This document shows, piece after piece, positions 16,390-24,616 of a stretch of DNA of 43,858 nt (the first letter of the stretch is position 1; every line of letters begins with the position of its first letter). The translations under genes and the position numbers were made by a program. Origin of the DNA: an uncultured Shimia sp. (GTDB taxonomy: Bacteria > Pseudomonadota > Alphaproteobacteria > Rhodobacterales > Rhodobacteraceae); the NCBI RefSeq assembly GCF_913054185.1, contig NZ_CAJXIV010000024.1, forward strand, positions 1 to 43,858, written 5' to 3'. Below the pieces are notes generated by a model, which saw only the letters and a list, made by a program, of their open reading frames with translations, did not search any database and had not been told where the DNA came from.

Positions 16390-16649
16390 CTAAATGATTC
16401 CCCATGTCTTCTCCTCCCCCCCAAATCATGCATTTGTCACGCCCTGTTGGAGTAAGGCTGGCAAGAAATACCCTACTCCCAACTCAAATTCCAGCCGTTA
16501 GCGATACCGGCAGCGGAACCGATAGCGACACCGCCGAAGTTTAACGCTAACATCCTAATTTTTATCGGGTTTTCACCTTTCTAAAAGACATCTCCCCGTC
16601 TATAGCCAAGACCATATTTCCACCGTTCAGAGCAGGACAGGAGCTCTTC

Positions 16650-17648
16650 ATGACTGTTACCGTCGGTATCAACGGATTTGGCCGCATTGGTCGTTCCACC
16701 CTCATGCACATTGCCGAAGAGGCCCGCGAGGACGTGCGCGTTGTCAAAATCAACGCCACTGGCCCGCTGGACACCGCAGCACACCTGATCCGCTATGACT
16801 CTGTACATGGTCGTTTCCGCAACGAAGTGATTGCTGGCAACGGCACCATGGATGTGGGCCAAGGCCCAATGCGCATGTATTCTACCTACGACATGGACGA
16901 GCTGGACTGGAGCGGCGTCGATGTTGTTCTGGAATGCACTGGCAACTTCAATGACGGTGAGAAGGCGAAAAAGCACCTGGAGCGTGGCGCCAAAAAAGTG
17001 CTGATCTCTGCTCCTGCCAAAAACGTGCAGAAAACCATCGTGTTTGGCGTGAACGACGCACAGCTCGAAGCCAACGACAACATGATCTCCAACGGCTCCT
17101 GCACCACCAACTGCCTCGCTCCGGTGGCCAAAGTTCTGAACAATGCGTTTGGCATCGAAGAAGGCATCATGACCACGATCCACGCATACACCGGCGACCA
17201 GCCAACGTTGGACCGTCGTCACAGTGATCTATACCGCGCCCGCGCCGCCGGCATGTCGATGATCCCAACCTCCACCGGTGCTGCCAAAGCATTGGGTGAA
17301 GTGTTGCCGGAACTCAAAGGCAAACTTGATGGCTCCGCGATCCGCGTGCCAACGCCAAACGTCTCCGCTGTGGACCTGACCTTCACCGCATCCAAAGACG
17401 TGACCATCGATGACGTAAACGCCGTTATGGCCGAAGCCGCTGCTGGCGAGATGAAAGGTGTGTTGGGCTACAACGACCTGCCGCTGGTTTCCGTGGACTT
17501 CAACCACACCACACAAAGCGCCACCTTTGCCGCTGACCAGACCAAAGTGCTGGGCAAGCGTCTGGTGCGTGTGCTGGCATGGTATGACAACGAGTGGGGC
17601 TTCTCTGCTCGCATGGCTGATGTTGCCGGGTTGATGGGCCGCATCTAA
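16650..17648 (+). CDS. gap: Type I glyceraldehyde-3-phosphate dehydrogenase
   Basis: This 332-residue enzyme converts glyceraldehyde-3-phosphate, phosphate and NAD(P) to 1,3-bisphosphoglycerate. The N-terminal GINGFGRIGR binds the dinucleotide. Catalytic C151 lies in SNGSCTTNCLAP and H178 in TTIHAYTGDQ. The phosphate-site DRRHSDLYRARAAG segment is of the alphaproteobacterial type. The residue after Asn at the end of strand 2, usually Asp for NAD specificity, is A36 in KINATGPLD, so NADP use is possible. GGACAGGAGC precedes the ATG. It is followed by a small membrane-protein gene on the same strand. Confidence 0.95.
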   Translation: MTVTVGINGFGRIGRSTLMHIAEEAREDVRVVKINATGPLDTAAHLIRYDSVHGRFRNEVIAGNGTMDVGQGPMRMYSTYDMDELDWSGVDVVLECTGNFNDGEKAKKHLERGAKKVLISAPAKNVQKTIVFGVNDAQLEANDNMISNGSCTTNCLAPVAKVLNNAFGIEEGIMTTIHAYTGDQPTLDRRHSDLYRARAAGMSMIPTSTGAAKALGEVLPELKGKLDGSAIRVPTPNVSAVDLTFTASKDVTIDDVNAVMAEAAAGEMKGVLGYNDLPLVSVDFNHTTQSATFAADQTKVLGKRLVRVLAWYDNEWGFSARMADVAGLMGRI

Positions 17649-17736
17649 GCACCTTACAACTCACAATAACTTGCGCCCTCGGATGGGGTCGGGCATATCT
17701 GGTCCGACCACGACACATCCGGGGGCGCAGTGCGTC

Positions 17737-17880
17737 ATGACCAATCAAATTGCCATTTTTCTATTTCTGTTTCTTGTGGCATTGCTTGGGATCGACGTGG
17801 TGTTCAACGACAGCGCGGTGTTCCTCCTGTTTGCCAAGAAGTTTTTTGAGCTGATCGAATGGATGGCGTTCTGGCGCTAA
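17737..17880 (+). CDS. 47-residue single-pass membrane protein downstream of gap
   Basis: This small protein has one hydrophobic helix (residues about 4-24, IAIFLFLFLVALLGIDVVF) followed by a short amphipathic tail ending in EWMAFWR. It begins 88 bases after the gap stop, on the same strand. I recall short membrane proteins of this shape beside gap genes in related bacteria, but that is from memory and not checked. The aromatic and Glu-rich tail would sit at the cytoplasmic face. Function is unknown. Confidence 0.62.
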   Translation: MTNQIAIFLFLFLVALLGIDVVFNDSAVFLLFAKKFFELIEWMAFWR

Positions 17881-17949
17881 GCTCTGCGGTGGCGCCTTTG
17901 CCTTGCTCTAACCAACTCCCCGGACATTGTGTGTCAGAAAAAGACTGGC

Positions 17950-18777
17950 TCAGCTTTTCAGTCGGTAGCCTGTTTTGAGCATCGCATAGGCCACCGCAAT
18001 TAGCACCGCTGTCACCGACGCAACCACCACCAACCCCAGCAGTGGCACACCATCAGACACACCAATCATGCCGTAACGCGCGCCATCAATCAGGTAAAAG
18101 ATCGGGTTCACGCGCGTGAAGTTTTGCAAGCTCTCCGGCAGTGCTTCCACGGAATAAAATGTACCCGAGAGGAATGCCAACGGCGTCACAATAAAATTGG
18201 TGATCGCCGCCATCTGGTCAAATTTATTGGCAAAGATCCCGGCCACAATACCCACAGCCCCCATCATCGCTCCGCCCAACAACACAAACGTCAGGGCCCA
18301 GATGGGATGCGCCACACCCTGCCCCAAAACCAAGGCCAACGCGATAGTGATCGCCACCGCCACACAAAGCCCCCGCGCCACGGCACCGGCAAGGTAGCCC
18401 AACACCAACTCCATCGGAGACAGCGGTGGCATCAACGTATCCACAATATTGCCCTGCACCTTGGTAATCACAATAGACGACGACGTATTGGCAAAGGCGT
18501 TCTGGATCACCGTCATCATCATGATGCCCGGGATCAGGAAGGTCAGGAATGGCACCCCCATCACCGCACCACGGCTGGGCCCAATGGCGATGGAAAAAAT
18601 CAACAGGAACAACCCGGCAGTGACCAGCGGCGCCAACAAGGTCTGGGTCCACACCGCCAGAAACCTCAGAACCTCGCGTTTGGCCAACGTACCAAGCCCC
18701 AACCAATTCACCCGGCCAAAGCGCCGCACACCCATTTCTGCTGCCTGATCCTGTGCCATCGTTGCCATTTTCCCCAA
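17950..18777 (-). CDS. ABC-2 type transporter permease
   Basis: This 275-residue integral membrane protein has about six membrane segments and the ABC-2 pattern (GVPFLTFLIPGIMMMTVIQNAF, then NIVDTLMPPLSPMELVLGYLAG), related to NodJ/YadH-type exporters. No ATP-binding subunit is adjacent. The nearest genes are gap on one side and gcrA on the other, so the ATPase must be elsewhere. The start at 18777 could equally be the ATG at 18768. The 50 or so residues before the first membrane helix include a basic stretch (VRRFGRVNWLG). The exported substrate is unknown. Confidence 0.88.
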   Translation of the reverse strand: MGKMATMAQDQAAEMGVRRFGRVNWLGLGTLAKREVLRFLAVWTQTLLAPLVTAGLFLLIFSIAIGPSRGAVMGVPFLTFLIPGIMMMTVIQNAFANTSSSIVITKVQGNIVDTLMPPLSPMELVLGYLAGAVARGLCVAVAITIALALVLGQGVAHPIWALTFVLLGGAMMGAVGIVAGIFANKFDQMAAITNFIVTPLAFLSGTFYSVEALPESLQNFTRVNPIFYLIDGARYGMIGVSDGVPLLGLVVVASVTAVLIAVAYAMLKTGYRLKS

Positions 18778-18837
18778 GTCGCTGTGGTTTTACCTCCCCA
18801 GTCCGGCAATTGCCGCGCACCGGAGTGATTCTTCGCC

Positions 18838-18866
18838 TTGTAACTCGGGCTGGGGTGATTAGAATA
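18838..18866 (+). promoter_or_regulatory. Candidate gcrA promoter with nearby GANTC site
   Basis: TTGTAA at 18838-18843 and AGAATA at 18861-18866 are 17 bases apart and resemble sigma-70 -35 and -10 boxes, which places the start near 18873. A GATTC (GANTC, CcrM methylation type) lies at 18827-18831, just upstream. GcrA in alphaproteobacteria works with GANTC methylation, so this is a plausible control site, though one five-base match can occur by chance. Confidence 0.4.
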
Positions 18867-18890
18867 GGTGCCTGACCAAGAAATGCAGAG

Positions 18891-18915
18891 GCGGCCTTTG
18901 TTGAGGCCGCTTTTT
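18891..18915 (+). promoter_or_regulatory. Terminator-like hairpin in the gcrA leader
   Basis: GCGGCC at 18891-18896 pairs with GGCCGC at 18905-18910 and is followed by five T. It ends 17 bases before the gcrA ATG and would lie within the transcript from the upstream promoter. Nothing on the plus strand upstream would need a terminator, because the preceding gene runs the other way. It may act as an attenuator or mark a short leader RNA. Confidence 0.55.
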
Positions 18916-18932
18916 AGCTGAGGAAGTGACGG

Positions 18933-19523
18933 ATGTCCTGGACCGACGAGCGCGTAGAGCTGTTGAAAAAAATGTGGGGCGAAGGCCAATCGGCCAGCCA
19001 GATTGCCAAGGAACTGGGCGGGGTGACCCGCAATGCGGTGATTGGCAAGGTGCACCGTCTGGGTCTGTCCAACCGCGCCACCGGCGGCGCCAAGGCAGAC
19101 GCCAAACCTAAAGCGGACGCCAAGCCAAAGGCGGCGGCCAAGCCCAAGGCACCGCCCAAAGTCAAAGCAGCGCCCAAAGCGGAGCCCAAGCCGGAACCCA
19201 AAACCGAGCCTGCTGTGGCGCCACGGACGGCAACGTCGCTGCGCAAGCAGATCATTCCTGCGGGCCAGCCGCTGCCGCCGCAGCCGTCCGCCAATGAAAT
19301 CAGCCCGGAAGCCTTGGCCAAGGTCAACGAAGTTGAAAAGACCGCCAAGAAGCTGTCGTTGATGGAGTTGACAGAGCGCACTTGCAAATGGCCTGTGGGT
19401 GACCCGGCCACCGATGAATTCTGGTTCTGCGGCCTGCCGGTTCAAGCTGGTAAACCATACTGCGAAGCCCATGTTGGCGTGGCGTTCCAGCCAATGAGTG
19501 CCCGTCGCGACCGCAAACGCTAA
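18933..19523 (+). CDS. gcrA: GcrA cell-cycle regulator family protein
   Basis: GcrA recruits sigma-70 RNA polymerase to methylated GANTC promoters and helps drive the alphaproteobacterial cell cycle. The 196-residue protein has the N-terminal DNA-binding helix-turn-helix (MSWTDERVELLKKMW, then VTRNAVIGKVHRLGLSNR, residues 1-48). A Lys/Ala/Pro linker of about 45 residues (52-95) contains tandem AKPK-type repeats. A C-terminal segment with CKWPVGDP, FCGLP and YCEAHV holds paired Cys/His. GAGG precedes the ATG. The gene stands alone between a leader hairpin and a strong terminator. The linker is simple-sequence and likely disordered. Confidence 0.95.
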   Translation: MSWTDERVELLKKMWGEGQSASQIAKELGGVTRNAVIGKVHRLGLSNRATGGAKADAKPKADAKPKAAAKPKAPPKVKAAPKAEPKPEPKTEPAVAPRTATSLRKQIIPAGQPLPPQPSANEISPEALAKVNEVEKTAKKLSLMELTERTCKWPVGDPATDEFWFCGLPVQAGKPYCEAHVGVAFQPMSARRDRKR

Positions 19524-19547
19524 GGGTAGTAGAACCCAATTGATTTT

Positions 19548-19580
19548 AGCCCCGACGTCGATTGCGTCGGGGCTTTTTTT
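19548..19580 (+). terminator. Rho-independent terminator after gcrA
   Basis: AGCCCCGACG at 19548-19557 and CGTCGGGGCT at 19565-19574 form a perfect 10-bp stem with a 7-base loop, followed by seven or more T. It lies 25 bases past the gcrA stop. Confidence 0.95.
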
Positions 19581-19659
19581 GATGCCAATTCCCCGATAAA
19601 CTACTGCAATAGACCGCCATAGCGATACCAACCCCGCCACCTTTAGGGCTCAAACCAGT

Positions 19660-20379
19660 ATGTTTTCAATTTTTGAAATGGTGACGCTCACATTGATTGG
19701 CCTTGTGCACGTGGGGTCTGCGCCGTTTTATCATCATCGCCCATCCGCTTCGCGCTGGCTTCTGGACTTCTCCTCCGGTTTGGGGCTTGGCTATGCCTTT
19801 CTTTATCTGTTGCCCAAAATTGGTTACATGACAGTGGCCGTGTCCACACGTGTTCCGGATGCACACCCGCTGATCACCCAGCGATTGTATCTCTATATGA
19901 TGCTTGGTTTTCTGGTGTACTATCTTGTGGATTTCAAAGGCAGCTCCGCCCGGCCCACCCGCGTAGGTCTTGTGGTCAACACCATCGGTTTCTCGATCTA
20001 CAACGCACTGGTTGGCGGCACGATTGTGCATCTCAACCACAGCAACGCATTGGTGTACTTGGTCGCCGCGTTGGTATTCTGCCTGCACCTCTTTGGTGTG
20101 AATAGCTTTCTGATCCGCATGTATCCCAAGTATTTCGCCCGTTGGATGAAGTGGCTCTTCGTTTTGTCTGTTCTACTTGGGGCCATCGCTGGCGGATACA
20201 CGGAAAAACACGGCCACTATGTTTCTGTGGCAACCGCTTTGGTTGGCGGCATCATCATCATCCTTTCGGTCCGGCTCAAGCTTCCCGCACGCGCGCGGGT
20301 CAACGTCCGATCCTTTCTGGCGGGCGTTGCAACTGCTGCAAGCGCCTCAGTTGTTTACAGTCTCTTGGGCGCCTTCTAA
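19660..20379 (+). CDS. Integral membrane protein, about seven helices
   Basis: I do not recognise this 239-residue protein. It has six to eight hydrophobic helices. Charged or polar residues lie inside or beside helices (HVGSAPFYHHRPS at the N-terminus, YYLVDFKGSS in the middle, GYTEKHGHY near the end), and the His cluster recalls metal-transporting membrane families such as ZIP, but no family signature is clear. The ATG at 19660 lacks a strong ribosome site. Its TAA stop overlaps the stop codon of the convergent prephenate-dehydrogenase-like gene. Confidence 0.75.
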   Translation: MFSIFEMVTLTLIGLVHVGSAPFYHHRPSASRWLLDFSSGLGLGYAFLYLLPKIGYMTVAVSTRVPDAHPLITQRLYLYMMLGFLVYYLVDFKGSSARPTRVGLVVNTIGFSIYNALVGGTIVHLNHSNALVYLVAALVFCLHLFGVNSFLIRMYPKYFARWMKWLFVLSVLLGAIAGGYTEKHGHYVSVATALVGGIIIILSVRLKLPARARVNVRSFLAGVATAASASVVYSLLGAF

Positions 20380-21164
20380 GCAGATCGCGCTGCCTCGCTT
20401 ACCACCATTTGCGGCGCAAACTGCGCCTGCAATTCACTGGCCCGCGCAAAAAACGCTTCCCGCACCTCAGCCGCATAAGGATTGGCCACCTCAATCGCAT
20501 GTAACACCGTGGGTGGGTCATCCTGCACCATGCCCACCGCCTCACGTAGCAAGTCAAAGCTCGCCGTGGTCATACGCTCCGGCAGCGGCCCCAAATCCGT
20601 GAGCACCTTACCAATCAAATGGGTCAGCCCCTGCACCATCGCCAGTTCCCGATCATGCTCTTCCGCAGTTGTGACGATAACTTCGAGCCCACGCGCCTTC
20701 AGGAACGCCGCCACCTTACGCCACAGCTCGCCGCGCTCTGGACACAGCGCAATCTTGCGCCCCGCCACGCCGTCTTTGGCGCTCTGAGGCCCAAACAGGG
20801 GGTGCGTGCCCAGGATCTCCACATGTGGCGGCAATAACTCTCGCATGTCGCGCATCGGCGCAACCTTCACCGACCCAACATCCAATACCAGTGTGCCCGG
20901 TCGCAAATGCGGCGCCAAAACCCGGCACACATGCGCCATCCGCGCCACCGGCACCGCCAAGATCACGATGTCACATTGCGCGACCTCGGCGAGCCCCTCC
21001 ATCGGCACCCGCCGCCCATCCGGCAGGCTGGCCCGCGTGTAGCTGGGATCACAGATACGGATTGGACACTCGGCCCAAAGCTCCTGTGCAATCAAGCGGC
21101 CAAAGCCGCCAAACCCCACCAATCCAATGGTGGTCTGATTGTCTATTTGTTGTGTCTGTCCCAT
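20376..21164 (-). CDS. Prephenate/arogenate dehydrogenase family protein
   Basis: This 262-residue enzyme would oxidise prephenate or arogenate with NAD(P) on the way to tyrosine. The N-terminal Rossmann motif is GLVGFGGFGRLIAQ. The family's HPLFGP element appears as ILGTHPLFGPQSA (near residue 120), and a TTAEEHDRELAMVQGLTHLIG helix follows. It is similar in domain order to TyrA but has no chorismate mutase or ACT domain. The ATG at 21164 has GAGG before it. A GTG at 21188 is the alternative. Its TAG stop overlaps the convergent membrane-protein stop by three bases. Confidence 0.85.
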   Translation of the reverse strand: MGQTQQIDNQTTIGLVGFGGFGRLIAQELWAECPIRICDPSYTRASLPDGRRVPMEGLAEVAQCDIVILAVPVARMAHVCRVLAPHLRPGTLVLDVGSVKVAPMRDMRELLPPHVEILGTHPLFGPQSAKDGVAGRKIALCPERGELWRKVAAFLKARGLEVIVTTAEEHDRELAMVQGLTHLIGKVLTDLGPLPERMTTASFDLLREAVGMVQDDPPTVLHAIEVANPYAAEVREAFFARASELQAQFAPQMVVSEAARSA

Positions 21165-21357
21165 AGCGGACCTCGTTTGTGAGGCCACGTTTGCGGGGAC
21201 TAGCTGTCTTGGAAGGTTTCTGTCTCTTCATCCCCGTCAAACGCAGCGGATGAAGATGCCAAAGACCCCGCCACTATGTGGTCAGGGTATAATACGTGCC
21301 AAAAAAGATGTTGTTCTTGGTCATGGGGCAAGTGATGGCATGGGCTAGCCTGCGCCG

Positions 21358-22560
21358 TCAACCCGCTTCCTCTGCCAGTGGTTCGACAACGTCGAGCCAC
21401 CGCACGTACAGCGCGCACAGCAAAGAAGCTGCCACCACGGCCAGCATCATCGCCATCATCAGCACAGCACCGTTGTCCGGCGTTAACACCGCCCCGGTCA
21501 AACTAGTCAAGGCGGCCCCCATCGCGACGCTCATCGCGCCGGACAGGCCAGACGCACTGCCGGCAAGCTTAGGCCGCACCGACATGGCGCCGCTGTTTGT
21601 CGACGGCAGCGTTAACCCGTTGCCCATGCCGACAAAAATCACAGCCCCCACATAGGTCACCGGATGCACAAAACCCGTCAGAACAATCGCAAAGCCAACA
21701 CATAGCCCCACAACCCGCCCGCCAATCATCAACTGCCAAAGCGGCAGCCGTTTTGCCAACCGCCCAGACAAAAACGAGCCCAAGGAAAACCCAACCGCAA
21801 TAGCCCCCACCGTCATGCCGACTGTCGTAGGGCGTAGGCCAAAAACCGACACCCCAATCAAAACGATTCCGGTGATGTAGATATAAAACGCCCCCACCGA
21901 CAGGCTGCTGCACATGGCATACCCCCAAAACCGACGCGACTTCAGCAACTCGGGATAGGTGGCAAACTGTTCCCCCATGGTCGCCGCGCGATTGGTGTTG
22001 GTCTCTCCCAAGTCGCGCCATGTCAACCAAAGCAACCCCGCTCCAATCAGTGCATAAACCGCAAAGTTCGACCGCCAGCCAAACGCTTCGTGCAGAAACC
22101 CGCCAATGGTTGGGCCTGTCATGGGGGCGATGGCCATCACCATCGAAATATAGCCCAACATGCTGGCCGCTTCTTTTGGCTCATGCATGTCGCGCACTAC
22201 AGCTCGGCTCAACGCAATGCCAACCACACCCGCTGCCTGCAGCATCCGCCCGGAGAGAAAGCCCCCAATGTCCTGCGCCCAAAAGCACCAAATGGAACCG
22301 ATTGTGAAAACGACCATCCCAGCCAACATTACAGGCCGTCGCCCATAGCGGTCCGACAAGGGCCCGATGATGACTTGCAACACAACCGTCACGGCCAAAA
22401 ACGCGCCCATCGACAGGTTGGCCACCGCATAGTCCACACCAAATTCATCGGCGATAGCCGCCAGCGACGGCAAAAACATATTCAGGGACAAAACCGACAT
22501 CGCTGTCAGCAAAATCAACGTGTTCAGATGTGGCGCTGCGCGCTGCTCAGCGTCGCTCAA
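21358..22560 (-). CDS. Bcr/CflA-type MFS drug-resistance transporter
   Basis: This 400-residue transporter has twelve expected membrane helices, with the MFS loop motif GPLSDRYGRRPVMLAGM near residue 65 and the family-typical LNMFLPSLAAIADEF in helix 1. Members export antibiotics or small metabolites with proton exchange. Translation appears to start at a TTG at 22560, which overlaps the TGA stop of the upstream AsmA-family gene (TTGA), so the two are coupled. An ATG further in would cut into the first helix. The AsmA gene in front hints at an envelope-linked unit, but the substrate is unknown. Confidence 0.86.
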   Translation of the reverse strand: MSDAEQRAAPHLNTLILLTAMSVLSLNMFLPSLAAIADEFGVDYAVANLSMGAFLAVTVVLQVIIGPLSDRYGRRPVMLAGMVVFTIGSIWCFWAQDIGGFLSGRMLQAAGVVGIALSRAVVRDMHEPKEAASMLGYISMVMAIAPMTGPTIGGFLHEAFGWRSNFAVYALIGAGLLWLTWRDLGETNTNRAATMGEQFATYPELLKSRRFWGYAMCSSLSVGAFYIYITGIVLIGVSVFGLRPTTVGMTVGAIAVGFSLGSFLSGRLAKRLPLWQLMIGGRVVGLCVGFAIVLTGFVHPVTYVGAVIFVGMGNGLTLPSTNSGAMSVRPKLAGSASGLSGAMSVAMGAALTSLTGAVLTPDNGAVLMMAMMLAVVAASLLCALYVRWLDVVEPLAEEAG

Positions 22561-24503
22561 TTGCCGCCCAGCAGGTTCTGCAATCCACGCAGCGCCTCTT
22601 TCTCCAATTTGTCTTTGACCGCGTCTTCAGTCGATTGACCTTCCTGCTTTTCCAGCCCCAGCTCTTTTTCCAGTTTCTGCTTCGCTTCGTCCTCCACTGC
22701 TTTGATTTCCTTATCAAAGCTATGCTTCAACGCCTTTTCCAAATCCGGGACGATACTAGGATTGCTCCAGCTTCCGGTGATTTTCACCGGCACAATTAGG
22801 CTCGGCCCATCGGGCCCACGCAACTGCGGCGAAAACACATAATCAATGGTGCGTAGCCCCAGTCCAACAGTGCCTTTGCCCGTTGCGGCCAACTTTGACA
22901 GGCTCATCAACAGATCCTTGTTGGTCAGCACCCCGTCGGCAATGTCCCAACTCGCTACCATGCTGTTAAACACCGTGGTGCCACCGGTCACATCCCCGCG
23001 CAGCAGCTTGTCCAGATCCATGCCCGCGATCGTGCCACGCCCAATCTCAACACTGCCGTCACCGCTCATATTGTTCATCAACGCATCCAGTGACTCGCCT
23101 GAACTCAAAAACCGGCTCTCAAAATCCGCGTTGCCGGTGAACTTAACCAAATCCGCTGTTGCCGCCAAAAACGGCTGCAACGCAATCTGTGCCACTTTCA
23201 AATCCCCACGCATGGAGAACCCACTGCGGTTGTTGGCAACAAAGGTTCCGGTCACAGCCCCTTCATAGGCCTCCATCTCCTGGAGCGTCGCCACAGCCCG
23301 CGCGCGGTCAATCTCCACCGTCGCCCGGGTTTTGCCAAAAGTGATACCGTTCAAATCCATCGCTTCAGCCGCAAAACTTATGGTGCCGTCCACCAGCCCC
23401 AGCGAGCTGGCATCAATGTGCGCTTTGGACCAGCCCACCGGGGCGACGTCGTCATTTGCCGCACCGCCGCCTTCACCATCGTCCGATACAAACCGCAACG
23501 TCTGTGTCGCCACCTGCGCCGCCACTTTGGGCCGCACGCCGTTTAGGTTCACGTCCGCCTGTACTGACAGCTCATTGCCCAGCGCCGTCACCTGCCCGCC
23601 GCGCACAGACACCACGCCGTCGCGCGTCAGGGTCACATCCCCCTGCACAGCCAGTGGTCCTTCCAAACCGCCTGTACCCAGCGCCGCCAAAAACGCCGCC
23701 GCATCTGCTGCCGCCACATCCAGCTTGCCACTGGCCTCCGGCGCGATCCCGGCGCGTCCAGAAAAACGCGCTGTGCCGCCGCCGGCCTTCATGGCCAGTT
23801 CGACCGCAGAAACGCCACCGCCGACCATTTCCAGCGGCGCGGCAATCGTGGCATCCACCTTTACGGGCGCGCCAAACGGGCTGGCCTCAACGGTCACCTC
23901 TGCCGCCTGATCCACTCCAGGCCAGGCCATCTGCAGCGAAACGCCAGACAACTCCTGCCGCGCCCCGCCATGCTCGATATAGCGCACCTGCGCATTCGTG
24001 ATCACCAAGCGTTCCAGCGCAAAACTCTCAAAACCTGTAGCCGTGTCAGGCGCAGACGTTGGCGCAGTCTCGCCACCGGACGACGCACCAGCGGTCTGCC
24101 CACCAGCCACAGCCGCGCCCCCACTCAAATCCCAGTTCACCCGGCCATCTGCGGTTTTCTCCAGCAACACATCCGGCGCCACCAACTCCACATTCTTCAC
24201 CCGAATGTCCCCGCCAATCGCCGCCATCAGATCAACACCAATCACCGCCTTGTCCGCCGTGAACATCGGCCCGCGCTCCGACCAATCCGCATTGCCAAAG
24301 CTGACCTTCTCGGTGGTCACCCCCAACACCGGATACCAGCTGATGCCAACTTTGCCCTCAAACGTCAGCGTCCGCCCAGTCACCGCCTTGACCTGATCCG
24401 CCGCCAGCTTGGCAATTTTCTCCCCCGGCAACGCCACAATCAGCACCACCGCGCCAATTGCCAAAATCAAAACCGCTGCCACCAATCCCCGGATCACCTT
24501 CAT
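22557..24503 (-). CDS. AsmA family protein
   Basis: This 648-residue envelope protein has an N-terminal membrane anchor (VIRGLVAAVLILAIGAVVLI) followed by the AsmA start region (KVGISWYPVLGVTTEKVSFGN). Long beta-rich repeats and a C-terminal AsmA domain (about residues 440-600, with EIGRGTIAGMDLDKLLRG) complete it. AsmA-type proteins are thought to span the periplasm and influence outer-membrane lipid composition. The last 60 residues are charged and probably helical. The ATG at 24503 follows AGGAGG. It overlaps the MFS gene start by four bases and is divergent from rimO. Confidence 0.9.
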   Translation of the reverse strand: MKVIRGLVAAVLILAIGAVVLIVALPGEKIAKLAADQVKAVTGRTLTFEGKVGISWYPVLGVTTEKVSFGNADWSERGPMFTADKAVIGVDLMAAIGGDIRVKNVELVAPDVLLEKTADGRVNWDLSGGAAVAGGQTAGASSGGETAPTSAPDTATGFESFALERLVITNAQVRYIEHGGARQELSGVSLQMAWPGVDQAAEVTVEASPFGAPVKVDATIAAPLEMVGGGVSAVELAMKAGGGTARFSGRAGIAPEASGKLDVAAADAAAFLAALGTGGLEGPLAVQGDVTLTRDGVVSVRGGQVTALGNELSVQADVNLNGVRPKVAAQVATQTLRFVSDDGEGGGAANDDVAPVGWSKAHIDASSLGLVDGTISFAAEAMDLNGITFGKTRATVEIDRARAVATLQEMEAYEGAVTGTFVANNRSGFSMRGDLKVAQIALQPFLAATADLVKFTGNADFESRFLSSGESLDALMNNMSGDGSVEIGRGTIAGMDLDKLLRGDVTGGTTVFNSMVASWDIADGVLTNKDLLMSLSKLAATGKGTVGLGLRTIDYVFSPQLRGPDGPSLIVPVKITGSWSNPSIVPDLEKALKHSFDKEIKAVEDEAKQKLEKELGLEKQEGQSTEDAVKDKLEKEALRGLQNLLGGN

Positions 24504-24616
24504 CGGAGACCTCCTTTTACTGCCCAATCGGAGCCTAAGCGCCCACGAACACACACGCAATGCATCAAAGCCCCTTCCCCTTTGCCAAACCGCGCACACT
24601 GCCCTATATGCGCCCC

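Noticed and set aside
16496-16540. Repeated AGCGATACCGG-like words before gap, with a similar AGCGATACC near 19620
   Set aside because: The matches are short and imperfect. I could not define a repeat unit or any clear function.
20376-20379. Overlapping stop codons of the convergent membrane-protein and prephenate-dehydrogenase-like genes
   Set aside because: Both proteins have complete C-termini. A few bases of overlap is common in compact bacterial genomes and needs no special explanation.
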